A stretch of DNA of 20,144 nt from CAWHNT01 sp963830775 (GTDB lineage Bacteria; Pseudomonadota; Alphaproteobacteria; Geminicoccales; Geminicoccaceae): NCBI GenBank assembly GCA_963830775.1, contig CAWHNT010000036.1, positions 1-20,144 of the forward strand, in the 5' to 3' direction. The notes under the pieces were generated by a model, which was not told where the DNA came from, searched no databases, and saw only the letters and a list, made by a program, of their open reading frames with translations. Shown here piece by piece: positions 1 to 7,999 of this stretch (position 1 is the stretch's first letter; each line of letters opens with the position of its first letter). Made by a program: the position numbers and the translations under genes.

Positions 1-173
1 CAGCCCTCGACCACATGCGCGGCGGTGAAGAGGTCGCCGGCGGGAGTGGCGAAGAAGCCGGTACCCGTGGATCTGACCGGCTCCGGGAGGGCATCGAGGC
101 GGTCAGCTGCAGCGCACGATGCGGCTAGCAGGCCAAGCAGCACCACGCCGACGGCTCCTTTGCCTAACCTCAC
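1..173 (-). CDS. Trypsin-like serine protease, N-terminal fragment (cut by window edge)
   Basis: Only about 57 codons are visible. A GTG start at 173 gives a short basic N-terminus, a hydrophobic stretch (GVVLLGLLAAS) and then Cys-Ala-Ala, which reads as a signal peptide, possibly a lipoprotein signal. A linker follows, then GTGFFATPAGDLFTAAHVV. That last piece is the N-terminal beta-barrel of chymotrypsin/DegP-type proteases: the GTGFF strand, and the TAAHV motif carrying the catalytic histidine. The Asp and Ser of the triad would lie outside the window. The start overlaps the stop of the upstream DUF2474 gene (ATGTGA), so it is probably the last gene translated from the oxidase transcript. 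It would act in the periplasm or at the inner face of the outer membrane. The family call is fairly secure; the substrate is unknown. Confidence 0.72.
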   Translation of the reverse strand, partial: MRLGKGAVGVVLLGLLAASCAAADRLDALPEPVRSTGTGFFATPAGDLFTAAHVVEG

Positions 174-286
174 ATCGCCGACAGGAGCGCACGCAGTCCA
201 TAGGCCGCGACTGCCACCACGAGTACGCCAGCGGCCCAAAGCCCCACGAACCACAGGAGCCGGCTCAGCCGCGAGCCCTCCGCCAT
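170..286 (-). CDS. DUF2474 small membrane subunit of cytochrome bd-type oxidase
   Basis: This 38-residue protein has a basic N-terminus (MAEGSRLSRLLWFVGLWAAG) and then one transmembrane helix ending in GLRALL. This is the pattern of DUF2474 peptides encoded directly after cydB in short-Q-loop (CioAB-type) oxidase operons. They are the counterpart of CydX, a single-helix subunit that stabilises the bd complex. The ATG overlaps the cydB stop codon (ATGA), which indicates translational coupling, and its own stop overlaps the GTG of the protease gene. The size, position and SRLLWFVGLWAAG segment all fit the family. A role in assembly or stability of the oxidase is inferred from the CydX analogy. 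Confidence 0.8.
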   Translation of the reverse strand: MAEGSRLSRLLWFVGLWAAGVLVVAVAAYGLRALLSAM

Positions 287-1293
287 CAGTGATGATACCC
301 GCTGTCCGGCGTCACCTTCCCGCGGAACACCCAGTAGTTGTAGCCCGTGTAGGCGAGGATGATCGGCAGCAGGATCGCGGTGCCGACCAGCATGAAGGCC
401 TGGGAGGAGTGCGGGGCGGCGGCGTCCCAGATCGTGATGGTGGGGGGGATGATGTAGGGGAAGAGGCTGATGGCGAGGCCGGCGTAGGAGAGGAGGAAGA
501 GGAGGAGGGTGAGGAGGAAGGGGGCGCGCTCCTCGCGGCGGTCGATGGCGATGCCGAGGCGGATGATGGCCAGCACGACCAGGATGGGCACGGGCGAGAG
601 ATAGAGGAAGTTGGGCCAGGTGAACCAGCGCGCCGCGATCTCGGCGTGGATCAGAGGGGTCCAGAGCGAGACGATCGCGATGGCGGCCAGGACCAGGAGG
701 CCCACGAAGCGCATGCGGCCGTAGGCCCAGCTCTGCAGGTCGCCCGTGGTCTTCATGATCAGCCAGCCCGCACCCAGCATGGCGTAGCCGCCGAGAAGGG
801 CCAGGCCGCAGAAGAGGGAGAAGGGGGTGAGCCAGGCGAAGGCATGGCCCTGGAAGGCGCGGTCGGTGACCTCGATGCCGTGGATGAAGGCGCCCAGCAC
901 GACACCTTGCGCGAAGGTGGCGGTCATCGAGCCCCAGGCGAAGGCGCGGTCCCACCAGTGGCGGTTGCGGCGGCTCTTGAAGCGGAACTCGAAGGCCACG
1001 CCGCGGAAGATCAGCGCCAGCAGCATGACGATCAGCGGCAGGTAGAAGGCCGAGAGGATGACGGCGTAGGCGATCGGGAAGGCGCCCAGCATGGCGGCCC
1101 CGCCCAGGACCAGCCAGGTCTCGTTGCCGTCCCAGATCGGGGCCGCGGTGTTCATCATCACGTCGCGGTCCTCGTCGGTGGCGGCGAAGGGGAAGAGGAT
1201 GCCGACGCCGAGGTCGAAGCCGTCCATGATCACGTACATGATCACGCCAAGGGCGATGATGCCGGCCCAGATCAGCGGCAGGTCCAGGGTCAT
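286..1293 (-). CDS. cydB: Cytochrome bd / CioB-type ubiquinol oxidase subunit II
   Basis: This is the 335-residue subunit II of the cytochrome bd quinol oxidase, an inner-membrane terminal oxidase that reduces oxygen to water with electrons from ubiquinol. It opens with a transmembrane helix and the family signature YVIMDGFDLGVGILFPF. WDGNETWLVLGG follows, and about eight hydrophobic segments in total, ending in YTGYNYWVFRGKV. The length is normal for CydB/CioB (about 330-380). The chosen ATG is preceded by GGAG at an 8-base spacing. A GTG at 1302 overlapping the cydA stop (GTGA) is an alternative that would add three residues. It lies 5 bases after cydA and overlaps the DUF2474 gene, so the three form one operon. 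The reading frame is intact. Confidence 0.93.
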   Translation of the reverse strand: MTLDLPLIWAGIIALGVIMYVIMDGFDLGVGILFPFAATDEDRDVMMNTAAPIWDGNETWLVLGGAAMLGAFPIAYAVILSAFYLPLIVMLLALIFRGVAFEFRFKSRRNRHWWDRAFAWGSMTATFAQGVVLGAFIHGIEVTDRAFQGHAFAWLTPFSLFCGLALLGGYAMLGAGWLIMKTTGDLQSWAYGRMRFVGLLVLAAIAIVSLWTPLIHAEIAARWFTWPNFLYLSPVPILVVLAIIRLGIAIDRREERAPFLLTLLLFLLSYAGLAISLFPYIIPPTITIWDAAAPHSSQAFMLVGTAILLPIILAYTGYNYWVFRGKVTPDSGYHH

Positions 1294-1298
1294 GGCCG

Positions 1299-2709
1299 TC
1301 ACTCCGCCGGGGCCGGTGCGGAGCCGCCGGGCTCGAGCCGCTCGTCGGCAGCCGCCATCGGCCGCTGACCGCCGGGCGAGGACGGCGTGCCGCGCGCGGC
1401 ACTCGGGACCTCGCGCATGAGGCGCAGGAGATAGTAGGTGCCGGCGCCGAACACGACGCAGTAGACCACCACGAACATGACCAGCGAGGCGAGCACGCTG
1501 CCGGCCGGGTGGGGCGAGACGGCATCGGCCGTGCGCATCAGGCCGTAGACCACCCAGGGCTGGCGGCCATGCTCGGTGGTGATCCAGCCGAAGGTGACGG
1601 CGAAGAAGCCCAGCGGCGAGGCCAGCACGCACAGGCGCAGGAACCACTGCGCGTCGTAGAGCGCGCTTGTGCCAGCGCAGCCAGAGCGAGACCAGGCCGA
1701 TCCCGATCATCAGGAAGCCGATGCCGACCATGAGGCGGAAGGTCCAGAAGATGACGGGCGCGTTCGGCCACTGGTCGCGCGGGAAGGCCTTGAGGCCCTT
1801 GAGCTCGGCGTCCCAGCTGTGGCCCAGGATCAGGCTGCCGAGCTTCGGGATCCCGATGGCGTAGCGGGTGGTCTCGGCCTCGAGGTCGGGCAGGCCGAAG
1901 AGATAGAGCGGCGCTCCGGCATGGGTCTCGAAATGGCCCTCCATGGCGGCGATCTTGGCCGGCTGGTGCTCCAGCGTGTTGAGGCCGTGGAAGTCGCCGG
2001 CTATCGCCTGCAGCGGGGCCACCAGGGCCGCCATCCACATCGCCATCGAGAACATGCGCTGGGAAGCACCGTCCCAGTGGCCCTTGAGCAGGTGCCACGC
2101 ACCCACGCCGCCGACCACGAAGGCCGTGGTCAGGTAGGCGCCCAGCACGGTGTGGACGAGGCGGTAGGGGAAGGAGGGATTGAAGACGATCTGCCACCAG
2201 TCGGCGGGCTCGAAGCGGCCCTCGACGATGGTGTAGCCGGCCGGCGTGTGCATCCAGCTGTTGGCCGAGAGGATCCAGAAGGCGGAGAAGAAGGTGCCCA
2301 GCGCCACCATGCAGGTGGCGAAGAAGTGCGCCTTCTCGCCGACCCGCTTCCAGCCGAAGAGCATGATCCCCAGGAAGCCGGCCTCGAGGAAGAAGGCGGT
2401 CAGCACCTCGTAGGACATGACCGGGCCCATGACGGCACCCACGGCGTCGCTCATCCGGCCCCAGTTGGTGCCGAACTGGTAGGACATGACGATTCCGGAG
2501 ACGACGCCCATGCCGAAGGAGACGGCGAAGATCGGCAGCCAGAACTGGTAGAGCTCGCGGTAGACCGAGTCGCGGGTGGTGAGCCACAGGCCCTCCAGCA
2601 CGGCAAGGTAGCTGGCGAGCCCGATGGTGAAGGCCGGGAACAGGAAGTGGAAGGTGACGACGAAGGCGAACTGGAGGCGCGCCAGCACCACCGGATCCAG
2701 CCACTCCAT
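1299..2709 (-). CDS. cydA: Cytochrome bd / CioA-type ubiquinol oxidase subunit I (one frameshift)
   Basis: Subunit I binds the haems and oxidises quinol. The start MEWLDPVVLARLQFAFVVTF has a strong GGAGGGG eight bases upstream of the ATG. The heme-ligand helix FHFLFPAFTIG, the quinol-site segment GDFHGLNTLEHQPAKIAAME and a short Q-loop are present, then VIFWTFRLMVGIGFLMIG. The short Q-loop and the DUF2474 partner favour the cyanide-insensitive (CioA) branch. Near 1660-1667 the frame shifts by one extra base. The upstream frame ends in WHKR, and the protein resumes in another frame as LYDAQWFLRLCVLASPLGF, then GRQPWVVYGLMRTADAVSP (conserved GRQPW) and a final helix to the stop at 1299. The reconstructed length of about 469 residues is normal. 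Because cydB and DUF2474 downstream are intact, I read the break as a probable sequence error, not gene loss. Confidence 0.9.
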
Positions 2710-2726
2710 CGCCGATGCCCCTCCGC

Positions 2727-2747
2727 CGCGCGGCCGGCGGCCGCGCG
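2727..2747. promoter_or_regulatory. GC hairpin next to the cydA ribosome binding site
   Basis: A 9-bp perfect inverted repeat with a 3-base loop (CGCGCGGCC / GGCCGCGCG) sits two bases upstream of the cydA Shine-Dalgarno (2718-2724) in the cydA leader. If transcribed it would fold into a very stable stem beside the ribosome site and could tune cydA translation. The repeat is seen in the sequence; a regulatory role is inference, and short perfect stems are common in 70% GC DNA. Confidence 0.4.
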
Positions 2748-2826
2748 CTTGCCCTTGCCTGGAGGGAGTTACGCGCGCGGGGGCCGCGGCTCGACTGCGG
2801 TCAGGGGTCGCGGTGCAGGTTTTTTG

Positions 2827-2860
2827 CGTCCGCCGCCGCACCGGCAGCGGGCGGCGGACG
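2827..2860. repeat. 11-bp perfect inverted repeat in the divergent cydA / repeat-protein intergenic region
   Basis: The arms CGTCCGCCGCC (2827-2837) and GGCGGCGGACG (2850-2860) flank a 12-base loop, with a run of six T on the outer left side (2820-2825). The T run precedes the stem on the plus strand, and reads as an A run after the stem on the minus strand. It is therefore not an intrinsic terminator in either direction. It lies between the divergent cydA (minus) and 2937 (plus) genes, in the only sizeable stretch (about 227 bases) that could hold their promoters, so a leader structure or operator is possible. I see no clear -10/-35 pair. Confidence 0.4.
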
Positions 2861-2936
2861 TTCTCTTGCGGGAGCGCGGTGCGGCCGGGCGAAGCGTATA
2901 CCGGGCGGCACCCGATCGAGAGCCGGAGAGGATGCG

Positions 2937-3429
2937 ATGATCGGGCGGAAAGCAACGGTTCACGGTAGTGGCGGCGGCACTGGCTGCTGCCTGGCTTGCC
3001 GGCGTGTCGCCGGCCTTCGCCGACGACAATGACGATGCCAGGGAGGCCTGTCGCGACCTGGCGCGGAAAAGCGACTGGAAGGACGTCGACACCGATGTCC
3101 GCAGCGAGCGCGACGACCGCTTCGTGGTCCGCGTGCGCGGCGAGCGCGACGGCAGGGACCGCGAGCGCACCTGCATCTATGACGGCCGCCGCAACGACGC
3201 CGAGTTCCGGGACAACAGGCAGGACGACGAGGTCCAGGACGCGCGCGACGCCTGTCGCCGCATCGCCAAGAACCGCGACTGGAAGGACGTCGACACCGAC
3301 CTCAAGCGCGAGGGCGACGACCGGATCGTGATCGCGGTCCAGGGCGAGCGCGACAAGGACGACCGCGAGCGGCGGTGCGTCTACAATGTCCGCCGGGACG
3401 AGGCGCGGTTCGAGGACCAGCGGCGGTAG
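2937..3429 (+). CDS. Secreted, highly charged protein with two tandem repeats (frameshift in signal peptide)
   Basis: The function is not recognised. The ATG at 2937, with GAGAGG upstream, starts MIGRKAT. One extra base near 2958-2964 shifts the frame, after which VVAAALAAAWLAGVSPAFADD completes a classical signal peptide with an AFA cleavage site. The mature protein of about 135 residues consists of two copies of a roughly 68-residue unit. Each has Cys-x4-A, the identical block DWKDVDTD, a strand-like RFVVRVRGERD / RIVIAVQGERD segment, and a second Cys before IYD/VYN. At DNA level, 25 bases are identical between copies (3071-3095 and 3275-3299). Two cysteines per repeat suggest one disulfide each in the periplasm. 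The protein is extremely rich in Asp, Glu and Arg. If the frame is not repaired, the only open start is the GTG at 2968 inside the signal peptide. Confidence 0.65.
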
Positions 3430-3526
3430 CCTGGCGCCGGGCCGGCGCAGCCGCTGGGGGATGCCTGCAAGCGCGGCACCGTGACCTCGGACAGGCTGCG
3501 CCGGCTGGGGCTGCGGGGCGAAGGTC

Positions 3527-4045
3527 ATGGCTTACGTCTACAAGATCACCGCCTCGCCGGTCGGCGAGCTGAAGCTCGTCGCCAGCGACCGGGGCCTGGC
3601 CGCGATCCTGTGGCCGGACGACGACCCTCTCCGGGTGCGGCTGAGCCCCCTGGCCGAGGATGCGGGCCATCCGGTCCTGGTCGAGACGGAGCGGCAGCTC
3701 GCCGCCTATTTCGCCGGCAGGCTGAAGACGTTCACCGTGCCGCTCGATTTCAAAGGCACGGAGTTCCAGAAGAGCGTCTGGCAGGCTCTGCTCACGATCC
3801 CGTACGGCGAGACGAGAAGCTACGGCGCGATCGCGCGGCAGATCGGCAGGCCCACGGCCGTCCGTGCGGTCGGGGCGGCCAACGGCAGGAACCCGATCTC
3901 GATCATCGCGCCTTGCCATCGGGTGATCGGCTCGAGCGGTGCATTGACCGGGTTCGCGGGCGGGCTCGCGGTGAAGGAGCGCCTGCTTGGGATCGAGAGG
4001 GGACCGGCCGCGGAGTATGATCTTTTCGACGTGGAGGCGACCTGA
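3527..4045 (+). CDS. ogt: Methylated-DNA--[protein]-cysteine S-methyltransferase
   Basis: This 172-residue DNA repair protein removes alkyl groups from O6-alkylguanine by irreversible transfer to its own cysteine. The active-site block is ISIIAPCHRVIGSSGALTGF, with the acceptor Cys in PCHR. Upstream is the DNA-binding helix-turn-helix region FQKSVWQALLTIPYGETRSY with the arginine finger in TAVRAVGAANGRNP. The N-terminal ribonuclease-H-like domain is short, and there is no Ada metal-binding domain, so it is the Ogt/MGMT stand-alone type. The start at 3527 has GAAGG five bases upstream. It is transcribed alone and converges on the hydrolase gene 28 bases further on. The frame is intact and the length is normal. 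Confidence 0.95.
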   Translation: MAYVYKITASPVGELKLVASDRGLAAILWPDDDPLRVRLSPLAEDAGHPVLVETERQLAAYFAGRLKTFTVPLDFKGTEFQKSVWQALLTIPYGETRSYGAIARQIGRPTAVRAVGAANGRNPISIIAPCHRVIGSSGALTGFAGGLAVKERLLGIERGPAAEYDLFDVEAT

Positions 4046-4073
4046 TGGATGTTCGGCCGGCCCGTTGGTGGCC

Positions 4074-5002
4074 TCACTCCGCCAGGAACTTGCGCACTTC
4101 TGCTGAAACCTGGTCCGGCGCCTCCTCCTGGGGAACGTGACCGAGCTCGGGAAAGGTCACCAGCCTGGCGTCGGGCAGAGCTCTTGAGATAGTCGGCCGC
4201 GTTGGCGACCGGGATCATCGCGTCCTTCTCGCCCCAGAGCAGCAGGGTCGGCGCCCGGATCTGCCGCAGCATCGGCACGGGATCCGCGAGCATCACCTGC
4301 TCCATGCGGGCGATCATGGCGCCGCGCACCCCGGGCGCCAGCATCAGGTCGCGGTAGCGCGTCACCAGCTCGTCGGTGAGCGCTGCGGGATCGCCGTAGG
4401 CCGGGGCCAAGCTCTGGCGGACCATGAAAACCGGCAGCGCATAGCGCATCAGCCTGACCAGCGGCGGGACCTGGGGCTTCTTCCCGTACTCGAAGCCCGG
4501 GCTCGCGAACCCGTCCGGCGAGATCAGCACGAGCTTGTCGACGCGGTCGGGATGCAGGGCCGCGAAGTTCCAGGCGATCTTGCCGCCGATCGAGTTGCCG
4601 ATCAGGCTAGCCCGAGGCAGGCCGAGCCGGTCCATCAGCGCGCCCAGCACCTGCACGCTGCGGGCGTCGGTATAGTCGCCGCTCGGATCGACCCCGGTGA
4701 GGCCGAAGCCCGGCAGATCGAAGCGGATCACCCGGTATTCGCCGGACAGTGCCCGCGCCAGGGGCTCCCAGGTGTGCAGGCTGGAACCGAAGCCGTGCAG
4801 CAGGATCACGGCCGGTGCCTCCCTGGCGCCGCTGTCGCGCACGTGCAGCCGCAGGCCCTGCCACATCGAGATAGTCGCCGGGCGCGTTCAGGTACTTGGC
4901 TTCCAGGACCGCGCGCGATTTGTCGGGCGTGTAGAGCCACCAAGCGCCGGCCAGCGCCGTGACCAGGAGGATCAGGAGAACCAGGGCCGCCGCGAGCTTC
5001 AT
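4074..5002 (-). CDS. Membrane-anchored alpha/beta-fold hydrolase (two frameshifts)
   Basis: An ATG at 5002 with GGAAGG six bases upstream begins MKLAAALVLLILLVTALAG, an N-terminal membrane anchor, followed by WWLYTPDKSRAVLEAKYL. An extra base near 4853-4860 shifts the frame between DYLDV and GLRLHVRDSG. The catalytic domain then has the oxyanion motif LLHGFGSSLHTW, the nucleophile elbow GNSIGGK (Ser), the acid in WGEKDAMIPV and, after a second extra base near 4177-4187, the histidine in FPELGHVPQEEAP. The protein ends KFLAE at 4074. All three triad residues are present once the two breaks are bridged, and the reconstructed length of about 309 residues is normal. It is likely an esterase or C-C hydrolase facing the periplasm; the substrate cannot be told. 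It is alone, convergent with ogt. Confidence 0.82.
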
Positions 5003-5215
5003 GCACAACCTTCCATGGCCGCTGCCGAGCTGCGGCACGCCGCCGCCAGCGTCGGCCGGCGAGACCTATCAGCCGGCAGCTTCCTCCGACAGCACCAGGA
5101 GCTCATGCGGCCGGACCCAGGGGCGTTCCCCTGTGGGATTGATCTGATGGGCCTTGACTTCGGGCTGAAACGTCGGACGAATGGACCATTGAGCCAGCTG
5201 TCCCCGGCTTCCCCC
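5003..5215. other. Intergenic stretch, nothing recognised
   Basis: About 213 bases lie between the stop of the FkbM-type methyltransferase and the start of the hydrolase, both on the minus strand. Apart from the hydrolase ribosome site at its left edge I see no gene, RNA, clear promoter or terminator hairpin. Confidence 0.5.
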
Positions 5216-6168
5216 TCAACGGGGGCTTTCCACTGCCGCTACCGGTACAGCGATGAAGTTCGTGCCGGGGTGCTGGGTGAAGGCCGGCATGTCCAGCTTG
5301 TCAGCATGGGAAAGGGGCGCCCATGGCAGCTCCAGCACAGCATAGCCATGGTTGGAGAGGAAGCGCAGTGTCAAGGGTCGAGCTCCGCGATCAATGCTTT
5401 CGAGATGATCGGTGGTCTCACTTGGCGCAGGACTTCCATTCCACCCGCAAGAACATCCAGCTCGCTGCCTTCAGCATCGATCTGATCAACACCCATTTGC
5501 CGAGCAGCCTTGGAAGCAGCGAGTTCGAGCGTCGTCTGGGCCACTTCCACGGCCGAGAGATCGGGATCGGCCACCGATGTATCCTTCGAAATCGAGCCAC
5601 GCCAGGTCTGGTCTGGAGGGTATCTCAGGGTGACCGTGGCTCTTGCTGATCCGAATGCCACCTTTTCGAGGACGCCGGAGACCCCGTTCGCCGTCCAAAG
5701 AGCCCTGGCATAGTCGTGACAGGTTGGATTGGGCTCGACGGCGATCGCTTCGACTTCCATGCAGCATGAGGAGCAGGGAGTGGGTGCCATAGTTGGCGCC
5801 AATGTCGACGAAGATGTCTGGCCGTTGCGCGGAGCTGATAATTGATGCGTGTGTGCTTTTGATCTCGATGTTGTGGCCGAGCACCGAGAGCGATATGTCC
5901 CAGTCGAGCCACACGAACTCGGCGAGAGAGGGATCCGTGATCTTCCGGCCTCCGAAGTCTATCTTCCATTGGCCGGGTGAACTTCGAAAGAGCCGGAGCG
6001 ATAGATCTCTGGCGTAGGCCCGATGGAGTACCGCTTTATGTTGCCAGGTGAGGTTGTCGTACAGCGTGCAAGATACCTCCGGCTGCTCTCCCGCGAGAGC
6101 GCGAGGCGAAGCAGATGGACGGCAAGCCTTGAACGCGATGCCGTTCGCAGAACCCCACTGCCAAGCAT
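5216..6168 (-). CDS. FkbM-family SAM-dependent methyltransferase (two or three frameshifts)
   Basis: FkbM-type methyltransferases O-methylate sugars or small molecules, often in polysaccharide or natural-product pathways. The SAM-binding motif DIFVDIGANYGTHSLLL is clear. It is preceded by a lead-in of about 100 residues (CTLYDNLTWQHKAVLHRAY, then a segment ending in VWLDWDISLSVLGHN) and followed, after an indel near 5753-5760, by EAIAVEPNPTCHDYARAL. The family motif QIDAEGSELDVLAGG is intact. A missing base near 5399-5408 separates RPPII from ESIDRGARPLTLRFLSN, and the protein ends AVPVAAVESPR at 5216. The start is uncertain: an ATG at 6168 needs a further shift near 6085, and a GTG at 6178 would be in frame. 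Hand-counted lines in this gene are 53-55% GC, against 72% for a line in the adjacent ilvD, so it was probably acquired horizontally. Confidence 0.78.
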
Positions 6169-6197
6169 CACCGAGCACAGGCAAGGAAGCGGCGAGT

Positions 6198-7932
6198 CTA
6201 GATTCTCCGCGTACACGTGCGCCTCCGCCTGCCCGCCCGGGTGCGTCACCGCGCCCTTCTCCGCCGAGCCCACCGTCTGCGCATACTTCCACAGCGTGCC
6301 CGCCGTGTAGAACGACGGCCTCGGCTGCCACGCCGCCCGGCGGCTCGCCAGCTCCGCCTCGGGCAGGTCGACCGCGAGCACGCCCGCCTCCGCATCGATG
6401 TCGATGATGTCTCCATCCTGCAGCAGCCCGATCGGCCCGCCCACCGCCGCCTCGGGCCCCACATGCCCGATGCAGAACCCGCGCGTGGCACCCGAGAACC
6501 GGCCATCCGTGATCAGCGCCACCGCGTCGCCCATGCCCTGGCCGTAGAGGGCGCTCGTCACGCTCAGCATCTCGCGCATGCCGGGGCCGCCCTTGGGGCC
6601 TTCGTAGCGGATGACCAGGACCTCGCCGGGCTGGTAGCGGCGCTCCTGGACGGCGCGCATGCAGTCCTCCTCGCAGTCGAAGACGCGGGCGGGGCCTTTG
6701 AACTTCAGGCTCTTCAGGCCGGCTACCTTGACGATCGCACCCTCGGGGGCGAGGGAGCCGCGCAGGCCCACGACGCCGCCCCAGCTGGTGATCGGGTTGG
6801 AGGTGGGGCGGACGACGTCCTGGTCGGGGTTCCAGGAGGTCTCGGCCAGGTTCTCGGCGATGGTGCGGCCGGTGACGGTGATGCAGTCGCCGTGCAGGTA
6901 GCCGCCGTCGAGGAGGGCCTTCATCAGGAGGGGCACGCCGCCGACCTCGCCCAGGTCCTTCATCACGTAGCGGCCGGCGGGCTTGACGTCGGCGATGTAG
7001 GGGGTGTCGCGGAAGATGGCGGCAACGTCGTGGAGGTCGAACTCGATGCCGCATTCGTGGGCGATGGCGGGGAGGTGGAGGGCGCCGTTGGTGGAGCCGC
7101 CCGAGGCAGCGACGACGCGGGCGGCGTTCTCGAGGCTCCGCTTCGTCACGATGTCGCGGGGGCGGATGCCGTGCTCGAGGAGCTGCATCACGGCCTCGCC
7201 CGAGGCCTCGGCCCAGCGGTCGCGGGCCTCGAAGGGGGCGGGGGTGCCGGCGGAGCCGGGAAGCGCCAGGCCGATGGCCTCGGAGACGCAGGCCATGGTG
7301 TTGGCGGTGAACTGGCCGCCGCAGGAGCCGGCCGAGGGGCAGGCGTGGCGCTCCAGCTCCTCCAGGTCCTCGTCCGACATGTCGCCGACCGCGTGCTTGC
7401 CCACGGCCTCGAACACGTCCTGGACGGTGACGTCGCGGCCCTTGAACTTGCCGGGGAGGATCGAGCCGCCATACATGAAGACGGAGGGCACGTTGAGGCG
7501 GACCATGGCCATCATCACGCCGGGCAGGGACTTGTCGCAGCCGGCGAGACCGACGAGCGCGTCATAGGCATGGCCGCGCACCGTGAGCTCGATCGAATTG
7601 GCGATCACCTCGCGCGAGACCAGCGAGCTCTTCATGCCCTGGTGGCCCATGGCGATGCCGTCGGTCACGGTGATGGTGGTGAACTCGCGCGGCGTGCCGC
7701 CGGCACGGGCGACGCCGCGCTTGGCGGCCTGGGCCTGGCGGCCCAGCGCGATGTTGCAGGGGGCGGCCTCGTTCCAGGTCGTGACCACGCCCACGAACGG
7801 CCGCGCGATGTCCTCCTTTGAGAGACCCATCGCGTAGTAGTAGGAGCGGTGCGGCGCGCGCTCCGGCCCGACCGTGCTGTGCCGGCTCGGCAGGTTCGAC
7901 TTGGAATTAGTGTGGATCGTGATCTTGGCCAT
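6198..7932 (-). CDS. ilvD: Dihydroxy-acid dehydratase (frameshift in the last codons)
   Basis: IlvD dehydrates 2,3-dihydroxy acids to 2-oxo acids, the third step of valine and isoleucine synthesis, using an Fe-S cluster. Three cluster-type cysteines are visible: NEAAPCN, GLAGCDKSLPG and ACPSAGSCGGQFTANTM. The catalytic serine block DGRFSGATRGFCIGHVGPEA and the C-terminal GTLWKYAQTVG...GAVTHPGG are also present. The ATG at 7932 (MAKITIHTNSK) has GGAG five bases upstream, which is better than the ATG at 7950. At the 3' end an extra A near 6201-6206 turns GAG-ATC-TAG into a read-through. Without it the protein would end HVYAEI at the TAG at 6198, the usual IlvD ending, giving 577 residues. With it the frame runs about 80 codons into the methyltransferase gene, and that tail has no IlvD homology. 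Confidence 0.94.
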
Positions 7933-7999
7933 GACGGCTCCAGCGGGCACGAAGAGCGAGCGGGAAGATAGTCAGCCCCCGGCGGTGCGGCTAGACCGG

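Noticed and set aside
25..1368. Long plus-strand ORF of 447 codons antisense to cydB
   Set aside because: It is a shadow of cydB: very rich in Glu, Asp, Gly and Arg, with no domain, and the minus strand carries a clear membrane protein.
1655..1670. Programmed frameshift in cydA (and in the other broken genes)
   Set aside because: No common slippery heptamer or downstream pseudoknot pattern was noticed, and unrelated housekeeping genes are affected alike; sequence error is simpler.
2820..2860. Inverted repeat plus T run as an intrinsic terminator
   Set aside because: The T run is on the 5' side of the stem on the plus strand and reads as A on the minus strand, so it cannot end transcription in either direction.
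3820..4073. Hydrolase ORF continuing antisense through ogt
   Set aside because: The true C-terminus with the catalytic histidine (ELGHVPQEEAP) is in another frame and stops at 4074; the extension is out-of-frame run-on.
5959..6197. C-terminal extension of IlvD giving a 663-residue protein
   Set aside because: The extra part has no IlvD homology and reads an out-of-frame piece of the FkbM gene; one extra A before the natural TAG explains it.
6217..7821. Plus-strand ORF of 534 codons antisense to ilvD
   Set aside because: Composition is skewed (Ala, Gly, Val, His, Asp) and no motif is seen; it is the antisense of a highly conserved enzyme.
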